Below the pieces are notes generated by a model, which saw only the letters and a list, made by a program, of their open reading frames with translations, did not search any database and was not told where the DNA came from. Position numbers and translations under genes: made by a program. This document shows, piece after piece, positions 27,810 through 37,104 of a stretch of 64,000 nt of DNA; positions within the stretch are counted from its first letter, which is position 1; the number at the start of each line of letters is the position of its first letter. The DNA comes from Rubripirellula amarantea (lineage in GTDB: Bacteria; Planctomycetota; Planctomycetia; Pirellulales; Pirellulaceae): assembly GCF_007859865.1 (NCBI RefSeq), contig NZ_SJPI01000004.1, forward strand, positions 124,001-188,000, in the 5' to 3' direction.

Positions 27810-28964
27810 TTAGCTCACTAAAGCGGTCTCGACCGGTTCACCGCTGCGCCACTTCGTAAAGTCATTCGGGTCGCGATGGACCCGACGATAGACGGTGTCG
27901 CGTTCGACGGGTTCGCGTCCCGTTTCAGAAATCAAATCCTTGATTTTATCGACGGATAGGAATTCAGGAGTCGTTGCACCCGCGTCGTGATAGATCAATT
28001 CGTGCCGCACGGTGCCGTCTATATCATCTGCTCCGTAGGCGAGTGCCGTTTGCGCGGTCTCGATGCCCAACATGATCCAATACGCCTTAATGTGCTGAAC
28101 ATTATCGAGCATCAAGCGGCTGACTGCCATCGTTCGCAAGTCCATCAACGCGGACGGTTTCTTCAGGTTCGACAGCTTCGTGTTTTCAGGATGGAAAGCC
28201 AGGGGAATGAAAACCTGGAACCCGCCAGTTTGATCCTGCAGCTCACGTAAGCGCAACAAGTGGTCAATGCGATGGTAAGCGTTTTCCACGTGGCCATACA
28301 GCATAGTGCAGTTGGTACGCAGACCGATTTCGTGGGCCGTCTTGTGAATCTCTAACCAAGCGTGGGTGTTGGCTTTGTGCTCGCACAATTGGTCACGAAC
28401 CTCCGGATGGAAAATTTCGGCACCTCCGCCAGGCATGCTTCCTAATCCTGCATCACGCAAGTCTTCCAGCACCCATTGGATGGATTTCTTTGTTTGAAAT
28501 TCAAACCAATTGATTTCAACAGCCGTCCATCCCTTCAAATGAATTTGCGGGTAGTTGTCATGCAACAACTCGATGATGTGGCGATACCACTCGTAAGGAC
28601 GCTGATGATGAAGGCCGCCGACGATGTGCATCTCGGTGCAACCGTTTTCCGTCGCTTCACGACCGCGATCAAGAATCTGCTCGTCGCTCATCGCGTACCC
28701 CTTAGGATCACGCAGATCACTACGGAAAGCACAAAAGCGGCACCGATAGACACACACGTTGGTCGGGTTCAAGTGAGTGTTGATATTGAAGTAGCCAACG
28801 TTGCCATTCTTCTGCTCGCGAACATAGTTCGCCAGTTCGCCGACCTCTTGCAACGGCACCTGAGGGTCGTAAAGAAAAATCCCATCATCGAGGGTCAAGC
28901 GCGTTCCCGATTCGACCTTATCACGGATTTCACGAAAACGAGCGTTGCGGTCAGAAATATTCAT
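27810..28964 (-). CDS. mqnE: Aminofutalosine synthase (radical SAM)
   Basis: A 384-residue radical SAM enzyme. The cluster motif is C71-x3-C75-x2-C78 (CVYRCRFC), preceded by HLNPTN. The MqnE-type segments GWTAVEINWF, GGGAEIFHPEVR and CTMLYGHVENAYHRIDH are present. MqnE joins 3-(1-carboxyvinyloxy)benzoate to SAM-derived adenosine to form aminofutalosine, the committed step of the futalosine route to menaquinone. It lies 124 bases downstream of an mqnP-like gene and 19 bases upstream of an APH-fold kinase. MqnA, B, C and D are not in the window. Confidence 0.92.
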   Translation of the reverse strand: MNISDRNARFREIRDKVESGTRLTLDDGIFLYDPQVPLQEVGELANYVREQKNGNVGYFNINTHLNPTNVCVYRCRFCAFRSDLRDPKGYAMSDEQILDRGREATENGCTEMHIVGGLHHQRPYEWYRHIIELLHDNYPQIHLKGWTAVEINWFEFQTKKSIQWVLEDLRDAGLGSMPGGGAEIFHPEVRDQLCEHKANTHAWLEIHKTAHEIGLRTNCTMLYGHVENAYHRIDHLLRLRELQDQTGGFQVFIPLAFHPENTKLSNLKKPSALMDLRTMAVSRLMLDNVQHIKAYWIMLGIETAQTALAYGADDIDGTVRHELIYHDAGATTPEFLSVDKIKDLISETGREPVERDTVYRRVHRDPNDFTKWRSGEPVETALVS

Positions 28965-29088
28965 AGTTGCTAAACAGCGTAAAACGTTGGAAAAAGTCGC
29001 AGTATCCAGTCATTCGATGCCACTGACGACGACCAGCCACAAGGGTAACAACCGCAAGCTGACTTGTTGAGGTAACGTGCTGCGTCGC

Positions 29089-30156
29089 TCACCACCAACA
29101 ATCCAGCGAACCTGCAATCAGCAGGGTGACACTGATGATCGCATTGGTATCGAAAAATGCTTGATTAACTCGGTCAAGATCATCCGGGCTTACCAAACGA
29201 TGCTGGCGAATGACTAACCCGGCCACCCCTACCAGTGCAACGGCAAAGATCCATCCCAGCCCGCACGCTTGTCCGACAACCAGCAGGCCCACTAAGGCTA
29301 TTAGCATGACCACATGCGAGATTGCGGCAATCTTAAGTGCTCCCTCTATTCCGAATCGAGCGGGGACGCTGTTGAGGCCCACATCGCGATCGAACTTCGC
29401 ATCCTGGCAGGAATAGATGATATCGAATCCGGTTACCCAGGCGGCAACCGCAACGGCAAGCATGATCGGCGGGTAAAGATCCGAAGGCAAAGCAATTGCA
29501 TTACCACCACGAATAGCGAGCCATGTGCCGATCGGCGATAGGCTCAAAGCCACCCCCAACCACAAATGCGCGGCCGAAGTGAATCGCTTTGCTAATGAGT
29601 AACCCAACAGAAACAAGAGTACCGGAAGGCTCGCGATCAGCGGAATTGGGTTGGGCAAAAAGATCGCAGTCGATGCAACGAATCCTAGGCAACAAATAAC
29701 GGTGAAGACTCGGACTTGGCGGACCGTCAATACTCCCGCGGGCAAATGCCGTCCAACGGTTCGAGGATTGCGACCATCGATGTCGCGGTCAACTAAACGA
29801 TTAAACGCCATGGCGGCACTGCGAGCAAACACCATGCACAACAATACGCCCACTAAGTCTCGCCACCGCAGCAAGGGCATTTCGCCTGATTCAAGCGGCG
29901 TGTGAAATGCCATGACGCATGCCAAGCATGCGAAGGGCAATGCAAAAATAGTATGACTGAAACGGATCAACCCGAGCCAATGACCGATTCTCGCAAACTT
30001 TCGGCTCGGTTCAGACGCACGAGGGGGCGAGGGTTTCGAACCAGACGACATCGAACCGGACGACTCAGAACTTGATGCGCTAGAACCCGATGCGTTAGAA
30101 CCGGGCAACCCTGATCCTATGGGATGAGAAACGTCACGAGCTTGGTCAGTCGACAT
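29089..30156 (-). CDS. mqnP: UbiA-family prenyltransferase, MqnP-like
   Basis: About 355 residues from the ATG at 30156. A Ser/Gly/Pro-rich cytoplasmic tail (about 1-60) precedes nine hydrophobic helices. Both Asp motifs of UbiA enzymes are visible: NRLVDRDIDGRN and SCQDAKFDRD. It would attach the polyprenyl tail to the naphthalene ring precursor. Placement directly before mqnE argues for the futalosine pathway (MqnP) rather than ubiquinone. An earlier ATG at 30309 exists but would overlap the probable promoter. It is divergent from the sugar isomerase gene. Confidence 0.85.
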   Translation of the reverse strand: MSTDQARDVSHPIGSGLPGSNASGSSASSSESSGSMSSGSKPSPPRASEPSRKFARIGHWLGLIRFSHTIFALPFACLACVMAFHTPLESGEMPLLRWRDLVGVLLCMVFARSAAMAFNRLVDRDIDGRNPRTVGRHLPAGVLTVRQVRVFTVICCLGFVASTAIFLPNPIPLIASLPVLLFLLGYSLAKRFTSAAHLWLGVALSLSPIGTWLAIRGGNAIALPSDLYPPIMLAVAVAAWVTGFDIIYSCQDAKFDRDVGLNSVPARFGIEGALKIAAISHVVMLIALVGLLVVGQACGLGWIFAVALVGVAGLVIRQHRLVSPDDLDRVNQAFFDTNAIISVTLLIAGSLDCWW

Positions 30157-30367
30157 AAGTGGCGATGCAAGGGATTTGGCGAACATGCAAAGCAGACCGC
30201 AAAAACGCATCACAATCAACTCAGCAGAGCGACAAACTAGCATGCCCATTTTACTTGAGGAATACGCACCATCACCGGGCATCTGACTTCCGACAAACTT
30301 TGTTACCATACGGCTCTTTCCGACATCTCAGTTTCCCGAATCTAACCCCGCAAAAGAGTTTCCCCTG

Positions 30368-31222
30368 ATGAACGTTGATTCCTGGCCCATTGGTGTTTTC
30401 GCTTCCGTCGATGCCGGCCTGGGCGTCGCTTGGGATGTGATTGCGGACTTGAAGGTCCCGACCATCCAATTGCACACGCCCCACGCGGGCGGTCGTGACG
30501 CCGCCGCAGCCGCCAAACTGAAGACGCAGCTCGCCGAAATGGGAGTCCGCTGCACGTGCGTTTTTGGTGGCTTTGACGGCGAAAGCTACGCTGATATTCC
30601 CACCGTTGTCAAAACCATCGGGCTGGTCCCCGAAACCACACGCGCCAGTCGGCTGGCCGAAATGAAAGAGATCTCGGACTTTGCCAAGGGACTCGACTGC
30701 GACGCGATCGCACTGCACCTGGGCTTTATCCCCGAAGATCCGAACGATGCAAACTATCAAGCAATCGTTGAAGTCACTCAAGAATTATGTGACCACTGCG
30801 AAAACAATTCGCAATTCTTGCACCTCGAAACTGGCCAGGAGACTGCCGAAGGTTTGCTGACATTCATTGACAAAGTCGCCCGCGCCAACCTGAAGATCAA
30901 CTTCGACCCAGCCAATATGATTCTGTACGGTACGGGCGAGCCTATCGAAGCCCTACGCGAACTTGGTCCCCATGTCCGAAGTGTTCATTGCAAAGATGGG
31001 ACTTGGAGCGATCATCCAGGCGAAACCTTTGGCGAAGAAGTTGCTTTGGGTGAAGGCGACGTTGACATGGCCGCCTATCTGAAAACCTTAAAAGAAATTG
31101 GCTATGAAGGCCCGCTAACGATCGAACGAGAAATCCCGCAGGACCCAGTACGTCAAAAAGCAGAGATCAACAAAGCCATCGAACTGCTGAAGAAGTTGCG
31201 CAGCGAGACATTGAGCGCCTAA
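30368..31222 (+). CDS. Sugar phosphate isomerase/epimerase
   Basis: A 284-residue TIM-barrel protein of the xylose isomerase-like family. Metal ligands visible are Glu in HLETGQE, Asp in NFDPANMILYG, His in VHCKDG and Glu in TIEREI. This Glu-Asp-His-Glu set is typical of epimerases and isomerases acting on keto-sugars or inositol derivatives; the substrate is not determinable. No signal peptide. The gene ends at a double-hairpin junction facing the convergent sulfatase. Confidence 0.88.
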   Translation: MNVDSWPIGVFASVDAGLGVAWDVIADLKVPTIQLHTPHAGGRDAAAAAKLKTQLAEMGVRCTCVFGGFDGESYADIPTVVKTIGLVPETTRASRLAEMKEISDFAKGLDCDAIALHLGFIPEDPNDANYQAIVEVTQELCDHCENNSQFLHLETGQETAEGLLTFIDKVARANLKINFDPANMILYGTGEPIEALRELGPHVRSVHCKDGTWSDHPGETFGEEVALGEGDVDMAAYLKTLKEIGYEGPLTIEREIPQDPVRQKAEINKAIELLKKLRSETLSA

Positions 31223-31260
31223 TCGACGATAGCGTTCACCACGCATCAATTGAAGTTGCA

Positions 31261-31333
31261 AAGCAGCATGCCGATCGGTTCCCATCGGGCTGTACGCTGC
31301 TTGTAGATCCGCGACTCGGTTCGTCCGAGTCGC
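31261..31333. terminator. Two consecutive hairpins at a convergent junction
   Basis: Hairpin one: AAGCAGC (31261-31267) pairs with GCTGCTT (31296-31302), with an inner CCGAT/ATCGG stem (31271-31288). Hairpin two: GCGACTCGG (31311-31319) pairs perfectly with CCGAGTCGC (31325-31333) around a TTCGT loop. Both lie in the 129-base gap between the isomerase and sulfatase genes, which converge. No T-tract follows. They probably terminate both transcripts. Confidence 0.7.
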
Positions 31334-31351
31334 AGGCAGTTCCTAAGCTTG

Positions 31352-33283
31352 CTAAGGCGACAACTCATCGTCATAGAAATAGTTGTTGTAGTAGCGAACT
31401 GCCGACAACTTGATCGCCTGATCACCAAGTATCGTCTCACGCGCACTGTGACGAATTGTCAACATGGGACTGGGTGCTTGGGGTTGGTCGAGTTGATCGA
31501 CGACTTTTCCGTCAACGACCAACTCGGCTCGCACCATATCCGTTTTCCACCCGCCGATTCGCAGCACCACCTCATGCTCGCCCGGCTTAATGGACGGCGC
31601 AACCAAGACACTCGAATTTCGTTTTCTGCGTTTGGACATCCCCAGCAATCGCCAGCGAAGTTGCCCATCCGGCGTCAACACGAGCCGCTGCGCACCGGGT
31701 CGCCAAAAGATGTTCTGCGTTTTCGATAGCTTGTCGGGAACCGAGATTGTCATGGTCAGCGTCATGTCCTTGCTATTGACGTCCAACCTCGGATCAAACT
31801 GCATCGTGTGTGATCGGGTCTCAATGACCTCCGGCACGTCATCAAACCGACTGCGAGACTTTCGCATCGACAACATCTCACGCTTCATCACATCCAGAAG
31901 CTCAGGTTCAGTGCGGTTTAGTTTTTTCGATTCAACACGGTCATTGGCGACGTCAAAAAGCAAGTATGCGTTGGGCTGAGTCAGGTCGTCATAGCGTCGA
32001 ACCTTAACTAACTTGTGATCTCCGTCTCGGTAGGCGAAGTATCGAAGCGAACGCTCATTCTCGATGCGACGAGGGCCACCCGCCAATTGCCAAACCACGG
32101 GCTCATGCGAAAGAACCACGTTCGAAGTGAGGGCGGCTGCTTTGGATCGACCATCGATCGACGAGTACATCACCGAAGGATCACCCTTGAGAAGATCCAC
32201 TAGCGTCGGCATGAGGTCGTATGAAAGAAACAGGCTGTCGTTCTCACTTCCCGCTTCAATAGCAGCAGGCCAATGAGCAACCAACGGAACTGAGATTCCA
32301 CCTTCAAACAACGACGCTTTTGCTCCGCGTAGATGCTCGGGGTGCTGCACCGAACTTTGCCCCCCGTTATCGCTAGTCACCATGATCAGCGTCTCGTCGA
32401 TGATGCCCAGTTCGGTCAATTGGTCAACGATCAATCCAATGTCACGATCTAACACGTTCATCATGGCCATCAGCTTGCCACGATCAGAGTGAAGGTCAAA
32501 CTTTGTTGTCGAGTTATCGAAGTCCTTCGGAACCGCCCAAGGCTTATGCGGCGTCAGGGGCCAAAAGTTAACGCAAAACCTTTCATTCCGTGCGACCGAT
32601 GCGGCAATGAATTTACGAACCTGTTCCGCAAAGTACGAATCAAGATTGTCGACTTTGCGAACATAAACTTCGTCTTCCGTGATGAATCGGAAACGCCCTG
32701 TCCAGTTGTCCTTGGAATGCGACTTCGGAAAGAAGTGGACGAGGTAATGGTCCCACCCCAGTGCGTCAGGTCGAAACTCGGGTCGATGAAAACCAACATG
32801 CCACTTGCCAAAGTGAGCTGTTCGAAGTCCCTGCAACTTCATAGCAGAACCGAGTTGCGGAATGTGCCGAGGCAAGCCTGTCATTCCCGGCTCCGCCTGC
32901 GATACCCTCTCGCTGGTTACCCATGCCTCGGTGGCCCCGTGTTGAATCGGATTATTGCCAGTCAAGATACTCGCGCGAGTTGGCGAACAAATTGACGATG
33001 CACAGTAATACTGGGTCATCAAACGACCGCCTGCTCGAAGCCGGTCAATGTTTGGCGTCACAATATCAGGGGACTTCAGCGTTTGATTGGTGAAACCGAA
33101 ATCAAAATAGTCTGCGTCATCGAGCATGATGAACACAATGTTCCGTGGTGCCGTCATGAGTGAACCGGACTTCGTTTCCGCGGCCACTGGTTGAACGATG
33201 ACGCCAATCAACCCCACGAGCAAACATCGTAGGATGACTGCACTGTACCAAGTCGCAAAAAGGGCTTCCGAGGTCGTCTTCAT
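31352..33283 (-). CDS. Secreted type I sulfatase
   Basis: A 643-residue protein with a signal peptide (about 1-35). The sulfatase signature C99-S-P-T-R103 gives the formylglycine residue, and LDD (54-56) plus the later SDNGG (Asp/Asn) bind calcium. The N-terminal alkaline-phosphatase-like domain runs to about residue 470; the C-terminal 150 residues form beta-rich sequence that may bind carbohydrate. Such enzymes remove sulfate from marine polysaccharides, and multiple copies are typical for Rhodopirellula-like bacteria. Formylglycine generation needs a separate maturase, not seen here. Confidence 0.92.
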   Translation of the reverse strand: MKTTSEALFATWYSAVILRCLLVGLIGVIVQPVAAETKSGSLMTAPRNIVFIMLDDADYFDFGFTNQTLKSPDIVTPNIDRLRAGGRLMTQYYCASSICSPTRASILTGNNPIQHGATEAWVTSERVSQAEPGMTGLPRHIPQLGSAMKLQGLRTAHFGKWHVGFHRPEFRPDALGWDHYLVHFFPKSHSKDNWTGRFRFITEDEVYVRKVDNLDSYFAEQVRKFIAASVARNERFCVNFWPLTPHKPWAVPKDFDNSTTKFDLHSDRGKLMAMMNVLDRDIGLIVDQLTELGIIDETLIMVTSDNGGQSSVQHPEHLRGAKASLFEGGISVPLVAHWPAAIEAGSENDSLFLSYDLMPTLVDLLKGDPSVMYSSIDGRSKAAALTSNVVLSHEPVVWQLAGGPRRIENERSLRYFAYRDGDHKLVKVRRYDDLTQPNAYLLFDVANDRVESKKLNRTEPELLDVMKREMLSMRKSRSRFDDVPEVIETRSHTMQFDPRLDVNSKDMTLTMTISVPDKLSKTQNIFWRPGAQRLVLTPDGQLRWRLLGMSKRRKRNSSVLVAPSIKPGEHEVVLRIGGWKTDMVRAELVVDGKVVDQLDQPQAPSPMLTIRHSARETILGDQAIKLSAVRYYNNYFYDDELSP

Positions 33284-33433
33284 TCTGGGCTAGCTCGCGG
33301 GACTGCTCGCAATCGTCAAATTCACAACCGCTAGTCTAGTCCAAGTCGCTCGAGTGCAGCTCTTTTTCTAAGCCGCGTTGCGACTCGCTTGTTCGCCATC
33401 ACCATAGCGGGTCTAAAGCACTTCTCGGGCGTG

Positions 33434-35218
33434 CTATTGGTTCAAATAATACATCACCAAATAAACCGCTAGCATGAGCGTTGCCCAGAACGTCATCGTA
33501 CTGGTCGACCAAGCGCGTCCCATCAAACCGGTTTCGTTGAACCCATTGCGAAGCCCACTGATGCCCCCTCGAAGCACCATCACGAAATCATTGCGAAGAT
33601 GCCCATCAACGGCGGTGTACGCGGTTCGCACGCCACCAATCACCTTCGGAAACAATCGACGGTAGATCCAATCGGTATCCAGAATCGTGGCTCGTTGCTC
33701 GTCTGGATACAGCCCCGTCTTCATCAGCACGACGAAGGCGAGAGCCGCGAACAGCAACAACTGCAACTGAGTGACCACGTGAGTGACAGTGTAAGGGTGA
33801 TAGTCGATGTCAAAGGGCAGGAAGCGATAGAGCAACGGATAGGCGATTCCTAATCCAATGCAAAAGAACGAAGCGATCGCCATGGCAACCAGCATGTTGA
33901 TCGGCGCTTCTTTGACTCGCTTCCCAGAATCGTGCGCAAAGAACGCAAAGAAAGGGATCTTGATCCCAGAGTGTTCCATCACCCCAGCCGACGCGATCAG
34001 TAATACAATCCAAACCCAAAGCATGTGTTCTTCGCCAGCGGCGGAAATGATCATCGACTTGCTGATGAATCCACTTAATAGCGGGAACCCCGAAATCGCC
34101 GCAGCACCGATGATGCAAAATACCGTCGTCAGCGGCATCGACTTGTGCAGTCCTCCCAACTCGGTCGCCTTGGTCGTTCCAACGCGCAACAAGACCGCGC
34201 CCATCGACATGAATAGCAGTGATTTGTAAATGATGTGGCAAAAAGCATGAGCAACGGTGCCGTTGATGGCGAGCTCGGATCCGATGCCGATACCCACCAC
34301 CATGAATCCAAGTTGGTTGTTCAGACTGTAAGCGAGCACGCGGCGAAGGTCATTCTCGATCACTGCAAAGACGATCGGAAACAAAGTCATCACGCAACCA
34401 ATCACGATCAACGGTTCAAACCCGGCGAAACCTCGGATCAACGAGTAAACGGCAAGCTTCGTGGTGAACGCCGAAAGAAAGACGGTGCCGGTCGGCGTTG
34501 CTTTGGGATAGGAGTCTTGCAACCAGTTATGCAGCAACGGAAACGCGCATTTGATTCCGAAAGCCAACAGGATCAAACTTGATCCGGGACTAAGTCCCGC
34601 TAGCAATCCATCGCTTGAAAAGATGCCGTTGGAATACCCACCACCTTGATCGACCATGTTGGTGAACTGAAGCGAACCGGTTTCGACGTAGCGCAGGATC
34701 GCCCCCGATAACAACAGCACACCAGAGGTGACCTGGATGATCAAGTATCTCATACCAGCGTGATAAGCACGCTGCGTTCCAGAGGCCCAAACCAAGAACA
34801 CGCTCGAAACGGCGGTAAGTTCCCAGTACACGAACAGCGTGATCAAATCACCAGCGCAGGCTGCACCAATCGCTGCACCCGCGTACAAAATCGCACTCAC
34901 GTGCTGCTTCGTGTCCTGAACATGCAAGGCGTAGATCGAAGCCATGATGGCGGCGAGATGGAACACCACGCCGAATAGGAAACTGATCTTGTCGAGATAC
35001 GTGATAGCGAGCGTGCTGCCGAACAATTCAACTTCGCCATGAGTTCCCATTGGAATCATGCAGAAGTGAACAAGACTTAGGGCGGACAGCACCACCGCCG
35101 CGATCGGAGCGACTCGCTTGTTCATCACGGCCAGCACCAACGCGCCGAGCATCATGATGATGCCAGGAGGAAACTGACCAAAGTTAAACTCGGCAAGCAA
35201 TGAACTAGTGAGCATCAT
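33434..35218 (-). CDS. Mrp-type antiporter subunit D-like, third copy
   Basis: A 594-residue membrane protein of the NuoL/NuoM/MrpD family with about 14 helices. The functional charges are present: Glu in VYWELTAVS (helix 5) and Lys in FTTKLAVY (helix 7). It is the last of ten genes in the operon and overlaps the small membrane gene by 14 bases. It is longer than the other two D-type subunits, with an extended C-terminal tail, and may take the place of the N-terminal part of MrpA. It would carry protons or sodium ions across the inner membrane. Confidence 0.85.
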   Translation of the reverse strand: MMLTSSLLAEFNFGQFPPGIIMMLGALVLAVMNKRVAPIAAVVLSALSLVHFCMIPMGTHGEVELFGSTLAITYLDKISFLFGVVFHLAAIMASIYALHVQDTKQHVSAILYAGAAIGAACAGDLITLFVYWELTAVSSVFLVWASGTQRAYHAGMRYLIIQVTSGVLLLSGAILRYVETGSLQFTNMVDQGGGYSNGIFSSDGLLAGLSPGSSLILLAFGIKCAFPLLHNWLQDSYPKATPTGTVFLSAFTTKLAVYSLIRGFAGFEPLIVIGCVMTLFPIVFAVIENDLRRVLAYSLNNQLGFMVVGIGIGSELAINGTVAHAFCHIIYKSLLFMSMGAVLLRVGTTKATELGGLHKSMPLTTVFCIIGAAAISGFPLLSGFISKSMIISAAGEEHMLWVWIVLLIASAGVMEHSGIKIPFFAFFAHDSGKRVKEAPINMLVAMAIASFFCIGLGIAYPLLYRFLPFDIDYHPYTVTHVVTQLQLLLFAALAFVVLMKTGLYPDEQRATILDTDWIYRRLFPKVIGGVRTAYTAVDGHLRNDFVMVLRGGISGLRNGFNETGLMGRAWSTSTMTFWATLMLAVYLVMYYLNQ

Positions 35219-35516
35219 GGCCTCCTGAGGAAGGAGCTACGATGTCCGCGTCATCAGCGTCGTAGTAGTCTTCGGGACGCTTAACAATTAACCGCATCGC
35301 CCGACCGAGAAACACAATCACAACGAACGCCACAAACCCAAACCACGCTTGGAAACCAAACGTGGTCTCGATATCGAAGTGTTGATGCGGATTGGTGTAA
35401 AACAGGTCGGCAAGCACGGTGGCAAGGCACATCACCACCAACACACCAATCATCAGGTTGATGTTCTTGGGCTTTTCGAAAAAGCTCGCTTCGTGGTTAC
35501 TCGAGTGCTCAGTCAT
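35205..35516 (-). CDS. Small two-helix membrane protein within the mrp operon
   Basis: A 103-residue protein with two hydrophobic helices (about 21-40 and 56-74) and an acidic C-terminus (YYDADDADIV) ending GGHDAH. I do not recognise the family; it is not an MrpC, F or G. It lies between the second and third D-type genes, overlapping the latter. Co-translation suggests an accessory subunit of the antiporter. Confidence 0.65.
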   Translation of the reverse strand: MTEHSSNHEASFFEKPKNINLMIGVLVVMCLATVLADLFYTNPHQHFDIETTFGFQAWFGFVAFVVIVFLGRAMRLIVKRPEDYYDADDADIVAPSSGGHDAH

Positions 35517-35544
35517 GAACAGACTTCATCGGAAATAAATAGGG

Positions 35545-37104
35545 TTAGGGAGCCAACGTGATTGGCTTTAGCGCTTCGTAAATGGGGTTGGCCGCAAAGA
35601 ACAGCAAGATCGAAAGCACGGCCGTGATGCAAAGCGGAATCACACATGCAAGCGGTGCTTCGCCGTGATCATGGTGATTACCGTCATGGTGATTACCGTC
35701 ATGGCGATCACCGTCATGATGTTCATCACCGTGATCGCCAGCTTCGTGACCGGCATGGTCATCGGATTGAGGGGGCGGCAAGAACGCTCGAATCGGGATG
35801 GGAATCAGGTACGCAATGTTCAAAAGGGAACTGACCATCAGCGCGGCGGTCAGAATGTAGTGATGCGACTCGGCGGTCCCCACCGCCAAGAACCATTTAC
35901 TCCATGCTCCGCCGCCTGGCGGAAGCCCAATAATGCTAATGGAGGCAACGAGGAAAGCCCCAAACGTCCAAGGCATTTGGCGGCCCAGGCCGCCCATTTC
36001 GCTAATGTTCTTCTTGTGCGATGCGACATACACTGCCCCGGCGCAGAAGAACAACGTGATTTTACCGACCGCATGCATCACGATATGCATTCCACCGCCA
36101 ATCACGCTCGACGGTGTAGCCAGTGCGGCGCCTAAAGTGATGTAAGCGAGTTGCCCAATCGTCGAATAAGCCAAACGAGCTTTCAGGTTGTCCTTCGTCA
36201 TCGCGACTAAGGAGGCCACCACGATGGTGAACCCAGCCACGTAAGCCAACCAAACGTTCACGCCGCTCGTGTAAAGCAGGTCGATGCCAAAGATGTAGAC
36301 CGAAACCTTCAAGACCGAGAAAACGCCGACCTTTACCACCGCCACCGCGTGTAGCAACGCACTCACGGGTGTTGGCGCCACCATCGCGGCAGGCAACCAA
36401 CGATGGACCGGCATTAAAGCCGCTTTGCCGATGCCGTAGGCGAACAAGCCGAGCAAGACTCCGAGACCGAGCGTCGAAATTTGCCCCTCTTGGTAAGGAA
36501 CCTGCAAAATGCCGCCAAGCTTGAAATCGAGCGTTCCGCACAACGACCACGTCCATGCAATCCCCATCATGAACAGGGCGATGGACGTTGAAAGCAGGAT
36601 CCCCAAGTAAACTCGCCCGCCATTGCGCGCCTCTTGGTCACCATGGTGAGTCACCAGTGGGTAGGTCGAAACCGTCATCACTTCGTACGCCACAAACAGG
36701 CAAAACAGATTGGCTGAATACGCGGCTGCGACGGCGGCAAAGATGGCAAGCGCGAAACAACCAAAGAAACGAGTTTGATTGTGTTCATGATGCGCCCGCA
36801 TGTATCCCGCACCGTAGATCGTGGTCAGGATCCAAAGTCCCGACGCTACCAGCGCGAACAACATTCCGAGCGGTTCAACCGTGAACGCGATGGAAAATCC
36901 AGGCAGCAATTCGCCAACATTCCACTGCGGTCGCTCACCGGCGAAGACGTGCGAGGCCAAGATGCACGTAACCACAAATAAGATACTGGCGATCGTGACC
37001 GTGCTGCCCTCGCGTGCGTTTGGCTTACTGCCCAACAACACATTCATGATGTAGGCAAGCAACGGCAAAGCGAGCGACAGTGCGATTAGATACGTCGGAG
37101 TCAT
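35545..37104 (-). CDS. Mrp-type antiporter subunit D-like, second copy, with His-rich loop
   Basis: About 519 residues from the ATG at 37104, which overlaps the stop of the first D gene as ATGA; the in-frame start at 37167 adds 21 residues inside that gene. It has about 14 helices, Glu in FVAYEVMTVS and Lys in AVVKVGVF. Between the last two helices lies a loop with 11 histidines among Asp, Gly and Asn, coded by 15-bp repeats at 35670-35714. The rest matches NuoM/NuoN-like antiporter subunits. The loop may bind metal or sense pH, which is inference. Confidence 0.85.
   Translation of the reverse strand: MTPTYLIALSLALPLLAYIMNVLLGSKPNAREGSTVTIASILFVVTCILASHVFAGERPQWNVGELLPGFSIAFTVEPLGMLFALVASGLWILTTIYGAGYMRAHHEHNQTRFFGCFALAIFAAVAAAYSANLFCLFVAYEVMTVSTYPLVTHHGDQEARNGGRVYLGILLSTSIALFMMGIAWTWSLCGTLDFKLGGILQVPYQEGQISTLGLGVLLGLFAYGIGKAALMPVHRWLPAAMVAPTPVSALLHAVAVVKVGVFSVLKVSVYIFGIDLLYTSGVNVWLAYVAGFTIVVASLVAMTKDNLKARLAYSTIGQLAYITLGAALATPSSVIGGGMHIVMHAVGKITLFFCAGAVYVASHKKNISEMGGLGRQMPWTFGAFLVASISIIGLPPGGGAWSKWFLAVGTAESHHYILTAALMVSSLLNIAYLIPIPIRAFLPPPQSDDHAGHEAGDHGDEHHDGDRHDGNHHDGNHHDHGEAPLACVIPLCITAVLSILLFFAANPIYEALKPITLAP
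35670..35714 (-). repeat. 15-bp tandem repeat coding the His-rich loop
   Basis: Three units, each CATGGTGATTACCGT or a two-base variant, lie in frame inside the second D-type gene and encode the repeated DGNHH/DGDRH motif. The flanking sequence contains further degenerate units. The repeat is a plausible site of length variation by slippage without loss of frame. Confidence 0.8.
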
